54,181 nucleotides of DNA from Candidatus Izemoplasma sp. (GTDB lineage: Bacteria > Bacillota_I > Bacilli_A > Izemoplasmatales > Izemoplasmataceae), in the NCBI GenBank assembly GCA_007117835.1, contig SKFU01000019.1, forward strand, positions 1 through 54,181, given 5' to 3'. The notes below the pieces were generated by a model. That model made no database searches, had not been told where the DNA came from, and saw only the letters and a program-made list of their open reading frames with translations. A program made the position numbers and the translations under genes. Positions 18,235-25,688 of the stretch are shown here, one piece after another (the first letter of the stretch is position 1; every line of letters begins with the position of its first letter).

Positions 18235-18764
18235 AGGCACAAAAGAAAGCATTGAGAACAACTTGGTTAAAACAAAGAAAGCAAATGGCTGATTCAGATA
18301 TCCACATGAAATCACAACACATTCAAAACCACATTATCGCATGGTTAAAAACACAGGACGTGCGTAACGTAGGACTCTATGTACCAATTCAAAACGAGGT
18401 TGACATAAGACCCCTATGCGAACACGTCCGTTGTCTTTATCCAAAAATTGATCAAACACTGCATTTTTTTGATGATACACAGGGTTTCAGCTTAGGGCCT
18501 ATGGGAACAAAAGAACCCATAGGAACAACGCCCGTACCACCAGAGGCCATCGATGTGTTATTAATCCCTGGAATTGCGTTTGACCTTATGGGATATCGCT
18601 TAGGTTATGGCAAAGGGTACTTCGATAGATACTTAGAAAACTACCAAGGGGTGACCATTGGTATCACCATAGAAACATTTTTAGTTGAGTCATTGCCGCA
18701 TGAAAAACACGATCAACCAGTGGCATTTGTAGTGACAGAAAACGGATTTTGGAGGAGTCGATGA
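18231..18764 (+). CDS. fau: 5-formyltetrahydrofolate cyclo-ligase
   Basis: ATP-dependent conversion of 5-formyl-THF to 5,10-methenyl-THF, recycling a folate side product. 177 residues. The family signature IPGIAFDLMGYRLGYGKGYFDRYL is intact, and the N-terminal basic segment KAQKKALRTTWLKQRKQM is typical. The start overlaps the preceding stop by 4 bp (ATGA), so it is co-translated with the PAS/GGDEF gene; ispD follows after 1 bp. Confidence 0.95.
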   Translation: MKAQKKALRTTWLKQRKQMADSDIHMKSQHIQNHIIAWLKTQDVRNVGLYVPIQNEVDIRPLCEHVRCLYPKIDQTLHFFDDTQGFSLGPMGTKEPIGTTPVPPEAIDVLLIPGIAFDLMGYRLGYGKGYFDRYLENYQGVTIGITIETFLVESLPHEKHDQPVAFVVTENGFWRSR

Positions 18765-18765
18765 T

Positions 18766-19434
18766 ATGACGTTTGGTATGATTATTTTAGCCGCAGGAAC
18801 AGGCGCTCGAACACAACTTGACTACAATAAAGTAATGTACGAGTTTAAAGGCAAATGTTTAATTGATTACGTACTCATGTTTTTAAGTCAAGACACAGAC
18901 ATTAAATCTAAAATATTGGTCGTACATCCTAAAGAACTTGGGTACATGAAAAAACGCTTTGAAGATCAAATTGATCTTATTATTACTGGTGGCACAACCC
19001 GTCAAGAAAGCGTTTATGAAGGGCTTAAGATGATTAAAGAAGAGTATGTAATGATCCATGACGCAGCACGGGTACTTATCAATCAAGACGTCATCAAACG
19101 ACTGAAAACAGGGTTAGAGTCACACGACTCAATAAGCCCTTATGTGCCCGTAGTCGACACGTTAAAACGTCGCCAACAAAACAACGCATTTGAAACGGTT
19201 GACCGCGAAGGGTTGGTTCACATTCAAACACCACAAGCATTTAAAACACAAACAATACTCCAAGCCCATCAAAAAGCACAAAACCATAATTATACCTGTG
19301 ATGCAAGCTTACTTAAAGCCGTGTTAGATAAAGACACGTTACTCATTGAAGGAGACCGACGCCACATGAAATTCACGACTCAAGATGACTTACCACTGAT
19401 GGAGTTGATTGTCAATGATACGTATTGGAAGTAG
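18766..19434 (+). CDS. ispD: 2-C-methyl-D-erythritol 4-phosphate cytidylyltransferase IspD
   Basis: Third step of the DXP/MEP isoprenoid pathway, making CDP-methylerythritol from CTP. 222 residues. Nucleotidyltransferase loop IILAAGTGART is present, but the downstream residue of the usual PKQ motif is replaced (YNKVMYEFKG). MIHDAARVLI, VDTLKR and IQTPQAFKTQTI fit the family. Directly followed by ispF, overlapping by 20 bp, the usual arrangement. The TarI/IspD family is broad, but the ispF partner settles the call. Confidence 0.92.
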   Translation: MTFGMIILAAGTGARTQLDYNKVMYEFKGKCLIDYVLMFLSQDTDIKSKILVVHPKELGYMKKRFEDQIDLIITGGTTRQESVYEGLKMIKEEYVMIHDAARVLINQDVIKRLKTGLESHDSISPYVPVVDTLKRRQQNNAFETVDREGLVHIQTPQAFKTQTILQAHQKAQNHNYTCDASLLKAVLDKDTLLIEGDRRHMKFTTQDDLPLMELIVNDTYWK

Positions 19435-19909
19435 TATTGATGTACACGCTTTGAAAGCTGGGAAATCTCTTAGATTAGGTGGAATTGATATCCCTTCGCC
19501 AGTTGAAAGTGTTGGACATAGTGACGCAGATTGCTTGATTCATAGTATTGCTGAGGCATTATTAGGCAGTCTTGCATTGGGTGATTTAGGGACGTATTTC
19601 CCCGATAATCAACCAGAGTATAAAAACATTGATTCAATGATTTTATTGGATCAAGTTTACCAAATGGTTTTAGATAAAGGGTATGCATTAAACAACCTAG
19701 ATGCCATGATTATACTGGAAAAACCTGTGCTAAAACCGTATATATTTAAAATGCGTGAACGCATTTGTAACGCATTAAATGTTACAATTGACTCGATTAG
19801 TATTAAAGCGACAACCAGTGAAAAAATTGGTGCGGTGGGTGAACAACGTGCAATCATATGTCATTCAGTGATTACCATTAAACCACGATCAACGGCACAG
19901 TTTTTATAG
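19415..19909 (+). CDS. ispF: 2-C-methyl-D-erythritol 2,4-cyclodiphosphate synthase IspF
   Basis: Fifth step of the MEP pathway, cyclising CDP-ME-2-phosphate. 164 residues from the ATG at 19415, with GGAG at 19401-19404; an in-frame TTG at 19409 is less likely. Zinc ligands are visible in SSIDVHAL and GHSDADCLIHSI; also DLGTYFPDN and KATTSEKIGAVGEQRAI. Overlaps ispD by 20 bp. Shows that this organism makes isoprenoid precursors by the MEP route. Confidence 0.97.
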   Translation: MIRIGSSIDVHALKAGKSLRLGGIDIPSPVESVGHSDADCLIHSIAEALLGSLALGDLGTYFPDNQPEYKNIDSMILLDQVYQMVLDKGYALNNLDAMIILEKPVLKPYIFKMRERICNALNVTIDSISIKATTSEKIGAVGEQRAIICHSVITIKPRSTAQFL

Positions 19910-19918
19910 GAGAGAATA

Positions 19919-20206
19919 ATGGAAAAAAAATGGGTAAGACCAACCGATAGACGTGTGCTTGCAGGTGTCTGTCAAGGCTTAAGTGATTATACAGAAGTAG
20001 ATGTGGGTATCATCCGCTTGATAGCGGTGTTGATTTTTTTATTCAGCTCGGGAACGATATTTGTGGTCTATATTATTATGATATTTGTTTTGCCTTTAGA
20101 CTCTAATGAACCGCCGATAATAATAAATGCAAAAACAAAAAAAGATGATTCAGATATTTACGCATATGATCCAGAGGATTACGATTTAGAAAAAGATTTT
20201 AAGTGA
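19919..20206 (+). CDS. PspC domain membrane protein
   Basis: 95 residues. The PspC core RPTDRRVLAGVCQGLSDYTE, VDVGIIRLIAVLIFL and YIIMIFVLPL is clear, with one or two membrane helices (about 32-58) and an acidic cytoplasmic tail. Members sense or respond to membrane stress in other bacteria; no other psp/lia genes are adjacent. Ribosome site GGAGAG upstream, 9 bp after ispF. Confidence 0.9.
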   Translation: MEKKWVRPTDRRVLAGVCQGLSDYTEVDVGIIRLIAVLIFLFSSGTIFVVYIIMIFVLPLDSNEPPIIINAKTKKDDSDIYAYDPEDYDLEKDFK

Positions 20207-20215
20207 GGTGTAACA

Positions 20216-20473
20216 ATGATTGAAACTGAACATGGTGTATTTGAATTAATTAAAGATTATCGCGAAGCATTCGAAGTGGGTAAATTTAATGCGCGTTATG
20301 TTGATCACTTTAATCAATATGAATTTATTGTTGGAGATTTATCTGCAGATATGTTAAGGCTAAAAGGTTTCCATAAGAAAGACGTTGAATCGATTCCAGA
20401 TTATTTAATGGAGTCAGCAACCCCAAATGGCCCTTATTTTGTCATGAGACGCGTTATTAAACCAGTTAAGTAA
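20216..20473 (+). CDS. yutD: YutD-like (DUF1027) protein
   Basis: 85 residues, function unknown. The segments ELIKDYREAFEVGKFNARYVD, the YEFIVGDLSADMLRLKGF core and YFVMRRV match the YutD family of Bacillota, where the gene lies near NifU (yutI) and pgpA (yutG) homologues. The same three families are adjacent here (20216-21362), supporting the call. Ribosome site GAGGTG upstream. Confidence 0.85.
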   Translation: MIETEHGVFELIKDYREAFEVGKFNARYVDHFNQYEFIVGDLSADMLRLKGFHKKDVESIPDYLMESATPNGPYFVMRRVIKPVK

Positions 20474-20595
20474 ATCATACGCAAAAGGACAAAAGCACGC
20501 TTAATTTGGCTTTCTAAAGATAAATAATTTAGCATTTAAGACCTCGATAAAAGGGAATTAATGTATAATGGAAATTGCAGAAAAGAGGTGTTAAA

Positions 20596-20829
20596 ATGGA
20601 TGCTAAAGAAACCGAAAAAAAAGTGATTGATATCATCGAAAAAATACGTCCATACATTAATCGTGATGGTGGGGATATTCGTTTTGTCAAATTTGAAGAA
20701 GGTATTGTTTACGTACAAATGCTTGGTGCATGTGTCGGTTGTGCGATGATAGATTCAACACTGACTGACGGTGTTGAAGCCATTTTATTAGAAGAAGTTC
20801 CGGGTATTATTGGTGTTGAACAAATATAA
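20596..20829 (+). CDS. NifU-like iron-sulfur scaffold (Nfu/YutI)
   Basis: 77 residues, only the NifU C-terminal domain. The cluster-binding CxxC is in GACVGCAMIDSTL, and RPYINRDGGDIRFVKFEEG is the conserved N-terminal part. Carries 4Fe-4S clusters to apoproteins. Start ATG 20596 after GAGGTG (20585-20590); an in-frame upstream start at 20575 lies within the promoter region (TATAAT at 20564-20569). Monocistronic or cotranscribed with pgpA 17 bp downstream. Confidence 0.94.
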   Translation: MDAKETEKKVIDIIEKIRPYINRDGGDIRFVKFEEGIVYVQMLGACVGCAMIDSTLTDGVEAILLEEVPGIIGVEQI

Positions 20830-20846
20830 CTATAACGGAGGAAATG

Positions 20847-21362
20847 ATGGATAAAAGTACCGTTAATCATGACCGTTTTAATGACATGACAAAACGCGAT
20901 GTTGTCGTCAAAAGACTCAATGAACGTGGTGTAAAACTGTCAGACATAGCAGCATTAACACTAGAACTTCAATTGCCCTACGTGAAAGAATTAACACAGG
21001 AAATTTGTATAGAGCATGTTGAACGGGTAGTGATGAAAAGAGAAGTTCAAAATGCCATACTCACTGGATTAGAGCTGGATATTTTGGCTGAAAAAAAACT
21101 GATTAGTGAACCGTTGCTTTCAATGTTATTAAACGATTATGGCCTGTATGGCATTGACGAAGTTTTAGCATTAGCGATTGTCAACGTGTATGGTTCTATT
21201 GGATTAACCAATTTTGGGTATGTGGATAAACTTAAACCCGGCATTATTAAGAAACTTGATGAAGCAGGGAAAAACAAGGGCACTTGCCATACGTTTTTAG
21301 ATGATATCGTCGGAGCAATTGCCGCGGCGGCCGCAAGCAGTATCGCCCATCGCTATGTTTAA
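20847..21362 (+). CDS. pgpA: Phosphatidylglycerophosphatase A family protein (YutG-like)
   Basis: 171 residues. The segments LPYVKELTQEICIEHVERVV, YGSIGLTNFGYVDKLKPGII and HTFLDDIVGAIAAAAASSIAH match the soluble PgpA/YutG family. In Bacillus-type relatives this makes phosphatidylglycerol from PG-phosphate. Two ATGs (20844 and 20847) are possible; 20847 gives the better spacing from GGAGG (20837-20841). The protein has no clear membrane helices. Confidence 0.88.
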   Translation: MDKSTVNHDRFNDMTKRDVVVKRLNERGVKLSDIAALTLELQLPYVKELTQEICIEHVERVVMKREVQNAILTGLELDILAEKKLISEPLLSMLLNDYGLYGIDEVLALAIVNVYGSIGLTNFGYVDKLKPGIIKKLDEAGKNKGTCHTFLDDIVGAIAAAAASSIAHRYV

Positions 21363-21376
21363 TTGACATACCATGG

Positions 21377-21445
21377 AAAGCTTTTAATCAAAACATTTGA
21401 GTTACTTTTTAAAGTAAAAACAAGTGATTGATTAAAAGCTTTTTT
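21377..21445 (+). terminator. Long nested-hairpin terminator
   Basis: A perfect 15-bp stem (21377-21391 with 21428-21442) ends in six T. Its 36-nt loop holds a second hairpin, TTACTTT/AAAGTAA (21411-21426). Acts most simply as the pgpA terminator, but it is larger than others in the window. Confidence 0.75.
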
Positions 21446-21481
21446 AAAAGCCTTGTGTCTCTTGAAAGAATTTAGTGGATA

Positions 21482-21499
21482 TCTAAGCGCACGCTTAGA
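21482..21499. promoter_or_regulatory. Palindromic operator candidate before the S1-domain gene
   Basis: TCTAAGCG CA CGCTTAGA is a perfect 8-2-8 palindrome. It covers the -35 position of the extended -10 promoter at 21507-21515, a classic repressor or activator position. The regulator is unknown. Confidence 0.5.
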
Positions 21500-21506
21500 C
21501 AATATG

Positions 21507-21515
21507 TGATATAAT
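21507..21515 (+). promoter_or_regulatory. Extended -10 promoter of S1-domain gene
   Basis: TGATATAAT; the -35 region is occupied by the palindrome at 21482-21499 and does not match consensus. Confidence 0.6.
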
Positions 21516-21545
21516 ATCCCTAACAAACCTATGAGGTGTTTAATC

Positions 21546-21872
21546 ATGAAAACTGGTGATATTATTAAAGGTAAAATCACTGCAATTAAACCTTACGGGG
21601 CGTTTGTAAAAATTGATGAAGAGGTCTCAGGGCTTATACACATTTCAGAGTTTAGTCACCGTTATGTTCGCGATATTGAAGATTATGTCAGTGTGGGTGA
21701 CACATTGGATTTGCGTGTGATTGATATTGATGATTCTGGCAAAGTATCGCTTAGTTTTAAAGCACTTCATCACAAGAAGAAACGTTATCGTATCCGTTTA
21801 AAAACAGGCTTTGAACCTTTAAGGAAACGTTTGAGTACTTGGATTTCTAAGCACAATCAAAACAGTGAATAA
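21546..21872 (+). CDS. S1 RNA-binding domain protein (GSP13/CvfD-like)
   Basis: 108 residues. One S1 domain (about 1-75: MKTGDIIKGKITAIKPYGAF, GLIHISEFSHRYVRDIEDYVSVGD) with a short basic tail. Resembles Bacillus general stress protein 13/CvfD, a ribosome-associated RNA-binding regulator. Start ATG 21546 follows GAGGTG (21532-21537). Likely monocistronic, with its own promoter, palindrome and terminator. Confidence 0.87.
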   Translation: MKTGDIIKGKITAIKPYGAFVKIDEEVSGLIHISEFSHRYVRDIEDYVSVGDTLDLRVIDIDDSGKVSLSFKALHHKKKRYRIRLKTGFEPLRKRLSTWISKHNQNSE

Positions 21873-21887
21873 ATTTCACTGTTTTTT
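21861..21887 (+). terminator. Intrinsic terminator of S1-domain gene
   Basis: AACAGTGAA (21861-21869) pairs with TTCACTGTT (21874-21882), followed by T-run. Overlaps the stop codon. Confidence 0.85.
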
Positions 21888-21888
21888 A

Positions 21889-21897
21889 TGGTATAAT
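21889..21897 (+). promoter_or_regulatory. Extended -10 promoter of pgi
   Basis: TGGTATAAT directly after the preceding terminator; pgi starts 27 nt further. Confidence 0.6.
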
Positions 21898-21923
21898 TAC
21901 GATAGCAAATAGGAGGGATTTCA

Positions 21924-23240
21924 ATGTTAAAAGTTGATTTAAAATATGCATTTAACACGGGTGACGTAGACGTATTATCTGAGTGGTTAGAACCACTGAA
22001 AAAGGCCCATCAATCACTCATTAACAAATCGGGTAAAGGTGCGGAATTTTTAGGGTGGTATGACTTACCTAAACGGATTCAATCAGAGGTTAAGTCAATC
22101 AACCAAGTTGCCGAAACAATTATCCAAAAAGCCGATGTTTTTTTGGTCATTGGCATTGGTGGTTCTTACTTAGGTGCTAAAGCGGTTATTGAAGCGTTAA
22201 AACCTTACTTTAATCACCAAGAAAAAGAAATTATATTTGTGGGGCACCATATTTCAGCGGCTTATATACAAGAGTTAAAAACGTATTTAATGGATAAGAA
22301 ATTTGCCATAAATGTTATTAGTAAGTCGGGTACAACAACTGAACCAGCCATTGCTTTTCGTGTATTTAAAGCATTACTAGAAACGCAAATCGGCAAAGAT
22401 GAAGCCAAACAATTGATTGTTGCTACCACCGATGAAAAAAGAGGTGCACTCAAACAATTGGCTGATCAAGAAGGCTATCAAACATTTGTTATTCCAGATG
22501 ATGTCGGTGGGCGATACAGCGTTTTTACCGCAGTCGGATTGTTACCTATTGCTTTGGCAGGTATTGACATCGAAGCATTTTTAAGTGGTGCAGAAAAGGC
22601 GTTTGTGATGTATCAAAATCAGTCGTTAAGCAATCCAGTTTACCAATATGTTGCAATGCGAAACATACACTATGCTCAAGGTAAAAAAATTGAGATGTTG
22701 ATTGGCTATGAACCGAAACTCCATTATGTTTCTGAATGGTGGAAACAGCTGTTTGGTGAAAGCGAAGGTAAAGACCACAAAGGCCTGTTTGTCGGGAGTG
22801 CCAATTTTACCACAGACTTACATTCTTTAGGCCAATATATCCAGGATGGGCAACGGGTCTTGTTTGAAACCGTATTAAATATTGAAACACCACTCGATGA
22901 TTTTAATATACCTTATGATGAGGATAATTTAGATGGACTTAACTTTTTAACAAAAACCAGTGTTGATACAATCAATAAACAAGCAATGTTAGGCACACTT
23001 ATGGCACATCAAGATGGTCTTGCGCCAAGCATTGTACTTCATTTAAACCGTTTAGACGCAGAACATCTGGGGCACTTATTATACTTTTTTGAACTAAGTT
23101 GCGCACTCAGTGGCTATTTGATTGATGTCAATCCATTTGATCAACCTGGTGTTGAGGCGTATAAGAAAAACATGTTTGCTTTACTTGAAAAACCAGGCTT
23201 TGAATTAGAAACTCAAACATTAAAAAAACGTCTCAAATAA
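21924..23240 (+). CDS. pgi: Glucose-6-phosphate isomerase
   Basis: Glycolytic interconversion of glucose-6-phosphate and fructose-6-phosphate. 438 residues, the shorter Bacillota/Mollicutes form. Signatures: the sugar-phosphate loop NVISKSGTTTEPAIAFR, VIGIGGSYLGAKA, YSVFTAVGLLPIALAG and the C-terminal NPFDQPGVEAYKKNMF. AGGAGG ribosome site. Own promoter and terminator. Confidence 0.97.
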   Translation: MLKVDLKYAFNTGDVDVLSEWLEPLKKAHQSLINKSGKGAEFLGWYDLPKRIQSEVKSINQVAETIIQKADVFLVIGIGGSYLGAKAVIEALKPYFNHQEKEIIFVGHHISAAYIQELKTYLMDKKFAINVISKSGTTTEPAIAFRVFKALLETQIGKDEAKQLIVATTDEKRGALKQLADQEGYQTFVIPDDVGGRYSVFTAVGLLPIALAGIDIEAFLSGAEKAFVMYQNQSLSNPVYQYVAMRNIHYAQGKKIEMLIGYEPKLHYVSEWWKQLFGESEGKDHKGLFVGSANFTTDLHSLGQYIQDGQRVLFETVLNIETPLDDFNIPYDEDNLDGLNFLTKTSVDTINKQAMLGTLMAHQDGLAPSIVLHLNRLDAEHLGHLLYFFELSCALSGYLIDVNPFDQPGVEAYKKNMFALLEKPGFELETQTLKKRLK

Positions 23241-23266
23241 AAACACGGAATTTTCCGTGTTTTATT
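23240..23266. terminator. Bidirectional terminator between pgi and lipid kinase
   Basis: AAAACACGGAA (23240-23250) pairs with TTCCGTGTTTT (23253-23263); A- and T-flanks serve both converging genes. Confidence 0.88.
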
Positions 23267-24116
23267 TACCGGTAAAAAGTTTAAAGTGTGCTTTTCGATC
23301 AGTCGCAAATACCTCAATGGTCTCCGTGTTTTCAAAACATTCACCATCGCATTGCGCAACTTGTTTACTAAACATGGAAGCTTTAACGTGTTTAGCTTTC
23401 GTGTTATAAATAAACTTTTTAAACTTTAAATGAAGGCCCATATAAATCGTCAGGAATACCATGACCAAAACGACACGACTGACGTTGTGGACCACCAAAA
23501 CGTCAAGCCATGCATCATCGAGTTGAGCGTGTGGTGTAATTTTCATACCACCGCCAATAAAACAGCCGTTATTAGCCGTCATTAAATAGGCTTTTTCATA
23601 CCGTTTGGTTTTACCATCTAACGTGAGTTCTAGAGTCTGTGGTTTATAAGTAATCAGCGATTTTAAGGTGACCATTAAATAGCGAAGCTGACTTTTATTG
23701 GTGGCTTGATTTACACCGAGTCCGATGGTGCCGTCAATACCGATGCCTGCACCATTTAAAAAATACTGTGTTTTACCATCATGGATTAGTTGCATAATCG
23801 TTTGATGGGGAGTATTTTTAAGCTTTAAGGTTCTTAAAAAATCATTACCTGAACCGTTACTTTTAAGGTATACTTGTTGTTTTATAGGATAATTCATCGT
23901 TTGATTCACGAAATTATTGATGGTGCCATCACCACCAAGCAAAATAATTTCTACGTTGTCTTGCGCTTTTTCAAGGTATGCAATCAAATCCTTGATTTTT
24001 AAAAGTGACTTCAACCGAAAAGGAATGTTTCGACGTTTGAAGTCATCGACCAATTTTTTTGTTGTTCTTTTTGATTTTTTGTTTTTAGAAAGCGGATTAT
24101 GTAATATAATATACAT
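23262..24116 (-). CDS. Diacylglycerol kinase family lipid kinase (YegS/DgkB type)
   Basis: 284 residues from the ATG at 24116 (MYIILHNPLSKN), with GGGGA about 9 nt upstream on the minus strand. DAGK catalytic motifs are clear: LLGGDGTINNFVNQ and SNGSGNDFLR; the C-terminal half has GAGIGIDGTIG and GGGMKITPHAQLDD. Phosphorylates diacylglycerol or a related lipid, salvaging it into phospholipid synthesis. A longer open frame to 24368 runs antisense through tsaE and is rejected. Divergent from the t6A operon. Confidence 0.92.
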   Translation of the reverse strand: MYIILHNPLSKNKKSKRTTKKLVDDFKRRNIPFRLKSLLKIKDLIAYLEKAQDNVEIILLGGDGTINNFVNQTMNYPIKQQVYLKSNGSGNDFLRTLKLKNTPHQTIMQLIHDGKTQYFLNGAGIGIDGTIGLGVNQATNKSQLRYLMVTLKSLITYKPQTLELTLDGKTKRYEKAYLMTANNGCFIGGGMKITPHAQLDDAWLDVLVVHNVSRVVLVMVFLTIYMGLHLKFKKFIYNTKAKHVKASMFSKQVAQCDGECFENTETIEVFATDRKAHFKLFTGK

Positions 24117-24146
24117 CGCATTCATTCCCCTATATTTAGTAGTCAT

Positions 24147-24155
24147 ATTATAGCA
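24147..24155 (-). promoter_or_regulatory. Extended -10 promoter of the lipid kinase gene
   Basis: Minus strand TGCTATAAT, divergent from the tsaE promoter about 30 bp away. Confidence 0.6.
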
Positions 24156-24182
24156 TGATTGCGCGAGTATGGATATTAAATA

Positions 24183-24191
24183 TGATATAAT
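24183..24191 (+). promoter_or_regulatory. Extended -10 promoter of tsaE operon
   Basis: TGATATAAT, 20 bp before the tsaE start; GTGGTGA serves as ribosome site. Confidence 0.6.
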
Positions 24192-24210
24192 CTTGTAAAG
24201 TGGTGATACG

Positions 24211-24660
24211 ATGGAAAAACAAGTACTAATTAAAGATTTAGCAGAAATGAAACAGTTTGCCCAGTCCGTGAGCAGGTTTGTTGTCCCTGGATTTGTTTTA
24301 TGTTTATCAGGAGATTTAGGGGCGGGTAAAACCACATTCACACAATTTTTAGGTGATGCAATGGGCATTAAAGATGCGATTAATTCACCAACGTTTACGT
24401 TGATGAAAATATATGATCACCAATTACCGTTATATCATATTGATGCTTATCGGTTAGAAGGGGTTGGGTCAGATGCTCAACTAGAAGAGTATATTTATGG
24501 TGATGGCGTGTGTGTGATAGAATGGTACCAATACATATATCATAGTATTCCTAACGACTGTTTGGTGATTGATATTGAATGGGTTTCTAAAACTGAACGT
24601 TTATTACGTTTGAAAGGCAGTGGTATGTATGCTTCAATCCTTAAAAACCTTGGTGATTGA
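24211..24660 (+). CDS. tsaE: tRNA t6A biosynthesis ATPase TsaE
   Basis: P-loop ATPase that works with TsaB and TsaD to put threonylcarbamoyl on A37 of ANN-decoding tRNAs. 149 residues. Walker A GDLGAGKTTFTQFLG, SPTFTLMKIY and YHIDAYRLEG are diagnostic. First gene of tsaE-tsaB-rimI-tsaD, all overlapping, so the complex is made from one transcript. The partner TsaC/Sua5 is not in the window. Confidence 0.96.
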   Translation: MEKQVLIKDLAEMKQFAQSVSRFVVPGFVLCLSGDLGAGKTTFTQFLGDAMGIKDAINSPTFTLMKIYDHQLPLYHIDAYRLEGVGSDAQLEEYIYGDGVCVIEWYQYIYHSIPNDCLVIDIEWVSKTERLLRLKGSGMYASILKNLGD

Positions 24661-25252
24661 TACATCAACACCGTATCTTTTTTTGGCGTTATACGATCAG
24701 CGTGAGTTGGTTGATTCTCACTATCAAAAAGGTCATAATGATCATTCGGTAACACTCATGGACACATTGCAAGAAATGCTTAGTTCACAAGGGTGGAAAC
24801 CAGCATTTTTAGATGAGATAATTGTTGGTATCGGCCCAGGGAGTTATACAGGACTACGGATTGGTGTGGTTGTGGCTAAAATGCTAGCATGGAGTTTATC
24901 ATGTCGCTTGTATACCGTGAGCTCTTTGGCTTTGCTGGCAAGCAGTGTTTTAGAAGATGGTCAGGTGTTGGCTTGGATGGACGCACGTAGAGATCATGCA
25001 TTTTTAGAAATGTATGAAAAAACAAGGCATACACTAATCCCGGTTGATCAACCGAGATACAGTGATTTTAAAGCCTATCAAAACAGCGTGAAAAACCCCT
25101 TTGTTTTGGTTTCATCAGGGCATCCGAATATGAATGTTATTTGGGCATCAGATTTAGCAGTTTTAGTGACAGATGTGCATCAAGTTGAACCCTTTTATCT
25201 ACGGGATACAGAAGCGGAAAGGCAATTAAAAGATCGTGTTAACAATTCGTAA
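24629..25252 (+). CDS. tsaB: tRNA t6A biosynthesis protein TsaB
   Basis: Pseudo-protease/ASKHA-fold partner of TsaD. 207 residues from the ATG at 24629; an in-frame GTG at 24620 is possible. IDTSTPYLFLALYD at the N terminus and the diagnostic GIGPGSYTGLRIGV are visible. Overlaps tsaE by 32 bp and rimI by 17 bp, indicating tight translational coupling. Confidence 0.95.
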   Translation: MLQSLKTLVIDTSTPYLFLALYDQRELVDSHYQKGHNDHSVTLMDTLQEMLSSQGWKPAFLDEIIVGIGPGSYTGLRIGVVVAKMLAWSLSCRLYTVSSLALLASSVLEDGQVLAWMDARRDHAFLEMYEKTRHTLIPVDQPRYSDFKAYQNSVKNPFVLVSSGHPNMNVIWASDLAVLVTDVHQVEPFYLRDTEAERQLKDRVNNS

Positions 25253-25688
25253 AATGGACATGTCTGATGTGCCTTATGTGTATCAAGCAGAACTTGAGGT
25301 TTTCGGTAAAAGTTTGGATATGCCCATGCTTTATGATGAAGTGATATACAACCCTATGGCACATTACTTTATTGCATGTATCCATCAAGAGCGGGTTGGG
25401 TATATCGGATGCTGGATTACTGAACCCAATGCTGAAATATTGAACTTGTTGGTGCAAGCACCTTACCGAAAACAAGGGATTGGTCGTGCGCTTATAAATC
25501 ACGTAATCGCGCTTTGTCAAGAAAAGGGTGTTCAGGCACTGACTTTAGAAGTGAACCAAACCGATGAGCCAACAATTCGGTTTTATGAAAATAGTGGGTT
25601 TAAAATCATTACTACCCGTAAACAATACTATGCTACAGGTGAGGATGCATTGTTAATGATGTTAACTATTCGAGGTGAAAATTCATGA
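25236..25688 (+). CDS. rimI: Ribosomal protein alanine N-acetyltransferase RimI (GNAT)
   Basis: 150 residues, GNAT fold with the acetyl-CoA loop VQAPYRKQGIGRALINHV and C-terminal NQTDEPTIRFYENSGFKI. Acetylates N-terminal alanine of a ribosomal protein in E. coli; in Bacillota the gene is regularly embedded between tsaB and tsaD, as here. The GTG at 25236 is chosen because it keeps the first beta strand (LTIRKMD); an ATG at 25254 would remove it. Confidence 0.9.
   Translation: MLTIRKMDMSDVPYVYQAELEVFGKSLDMPMLYDEVIYNPMAHYFIACIHQERVGYIGCWITEPNAEILNLLVQAPYRKQGIGRALINHVIALCQEKGVQALTLEVNQTDEPTIRFYENSGFKIITTRKQYYATGEDALLMMLTIRGENS

Noticed and set aside
24117-24368. N-terminal extension of the lipid kinase frame
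   Set aside because: It is antisense to tsaE and crosses both divergent promoters; the DAGK domain starts at 24116.
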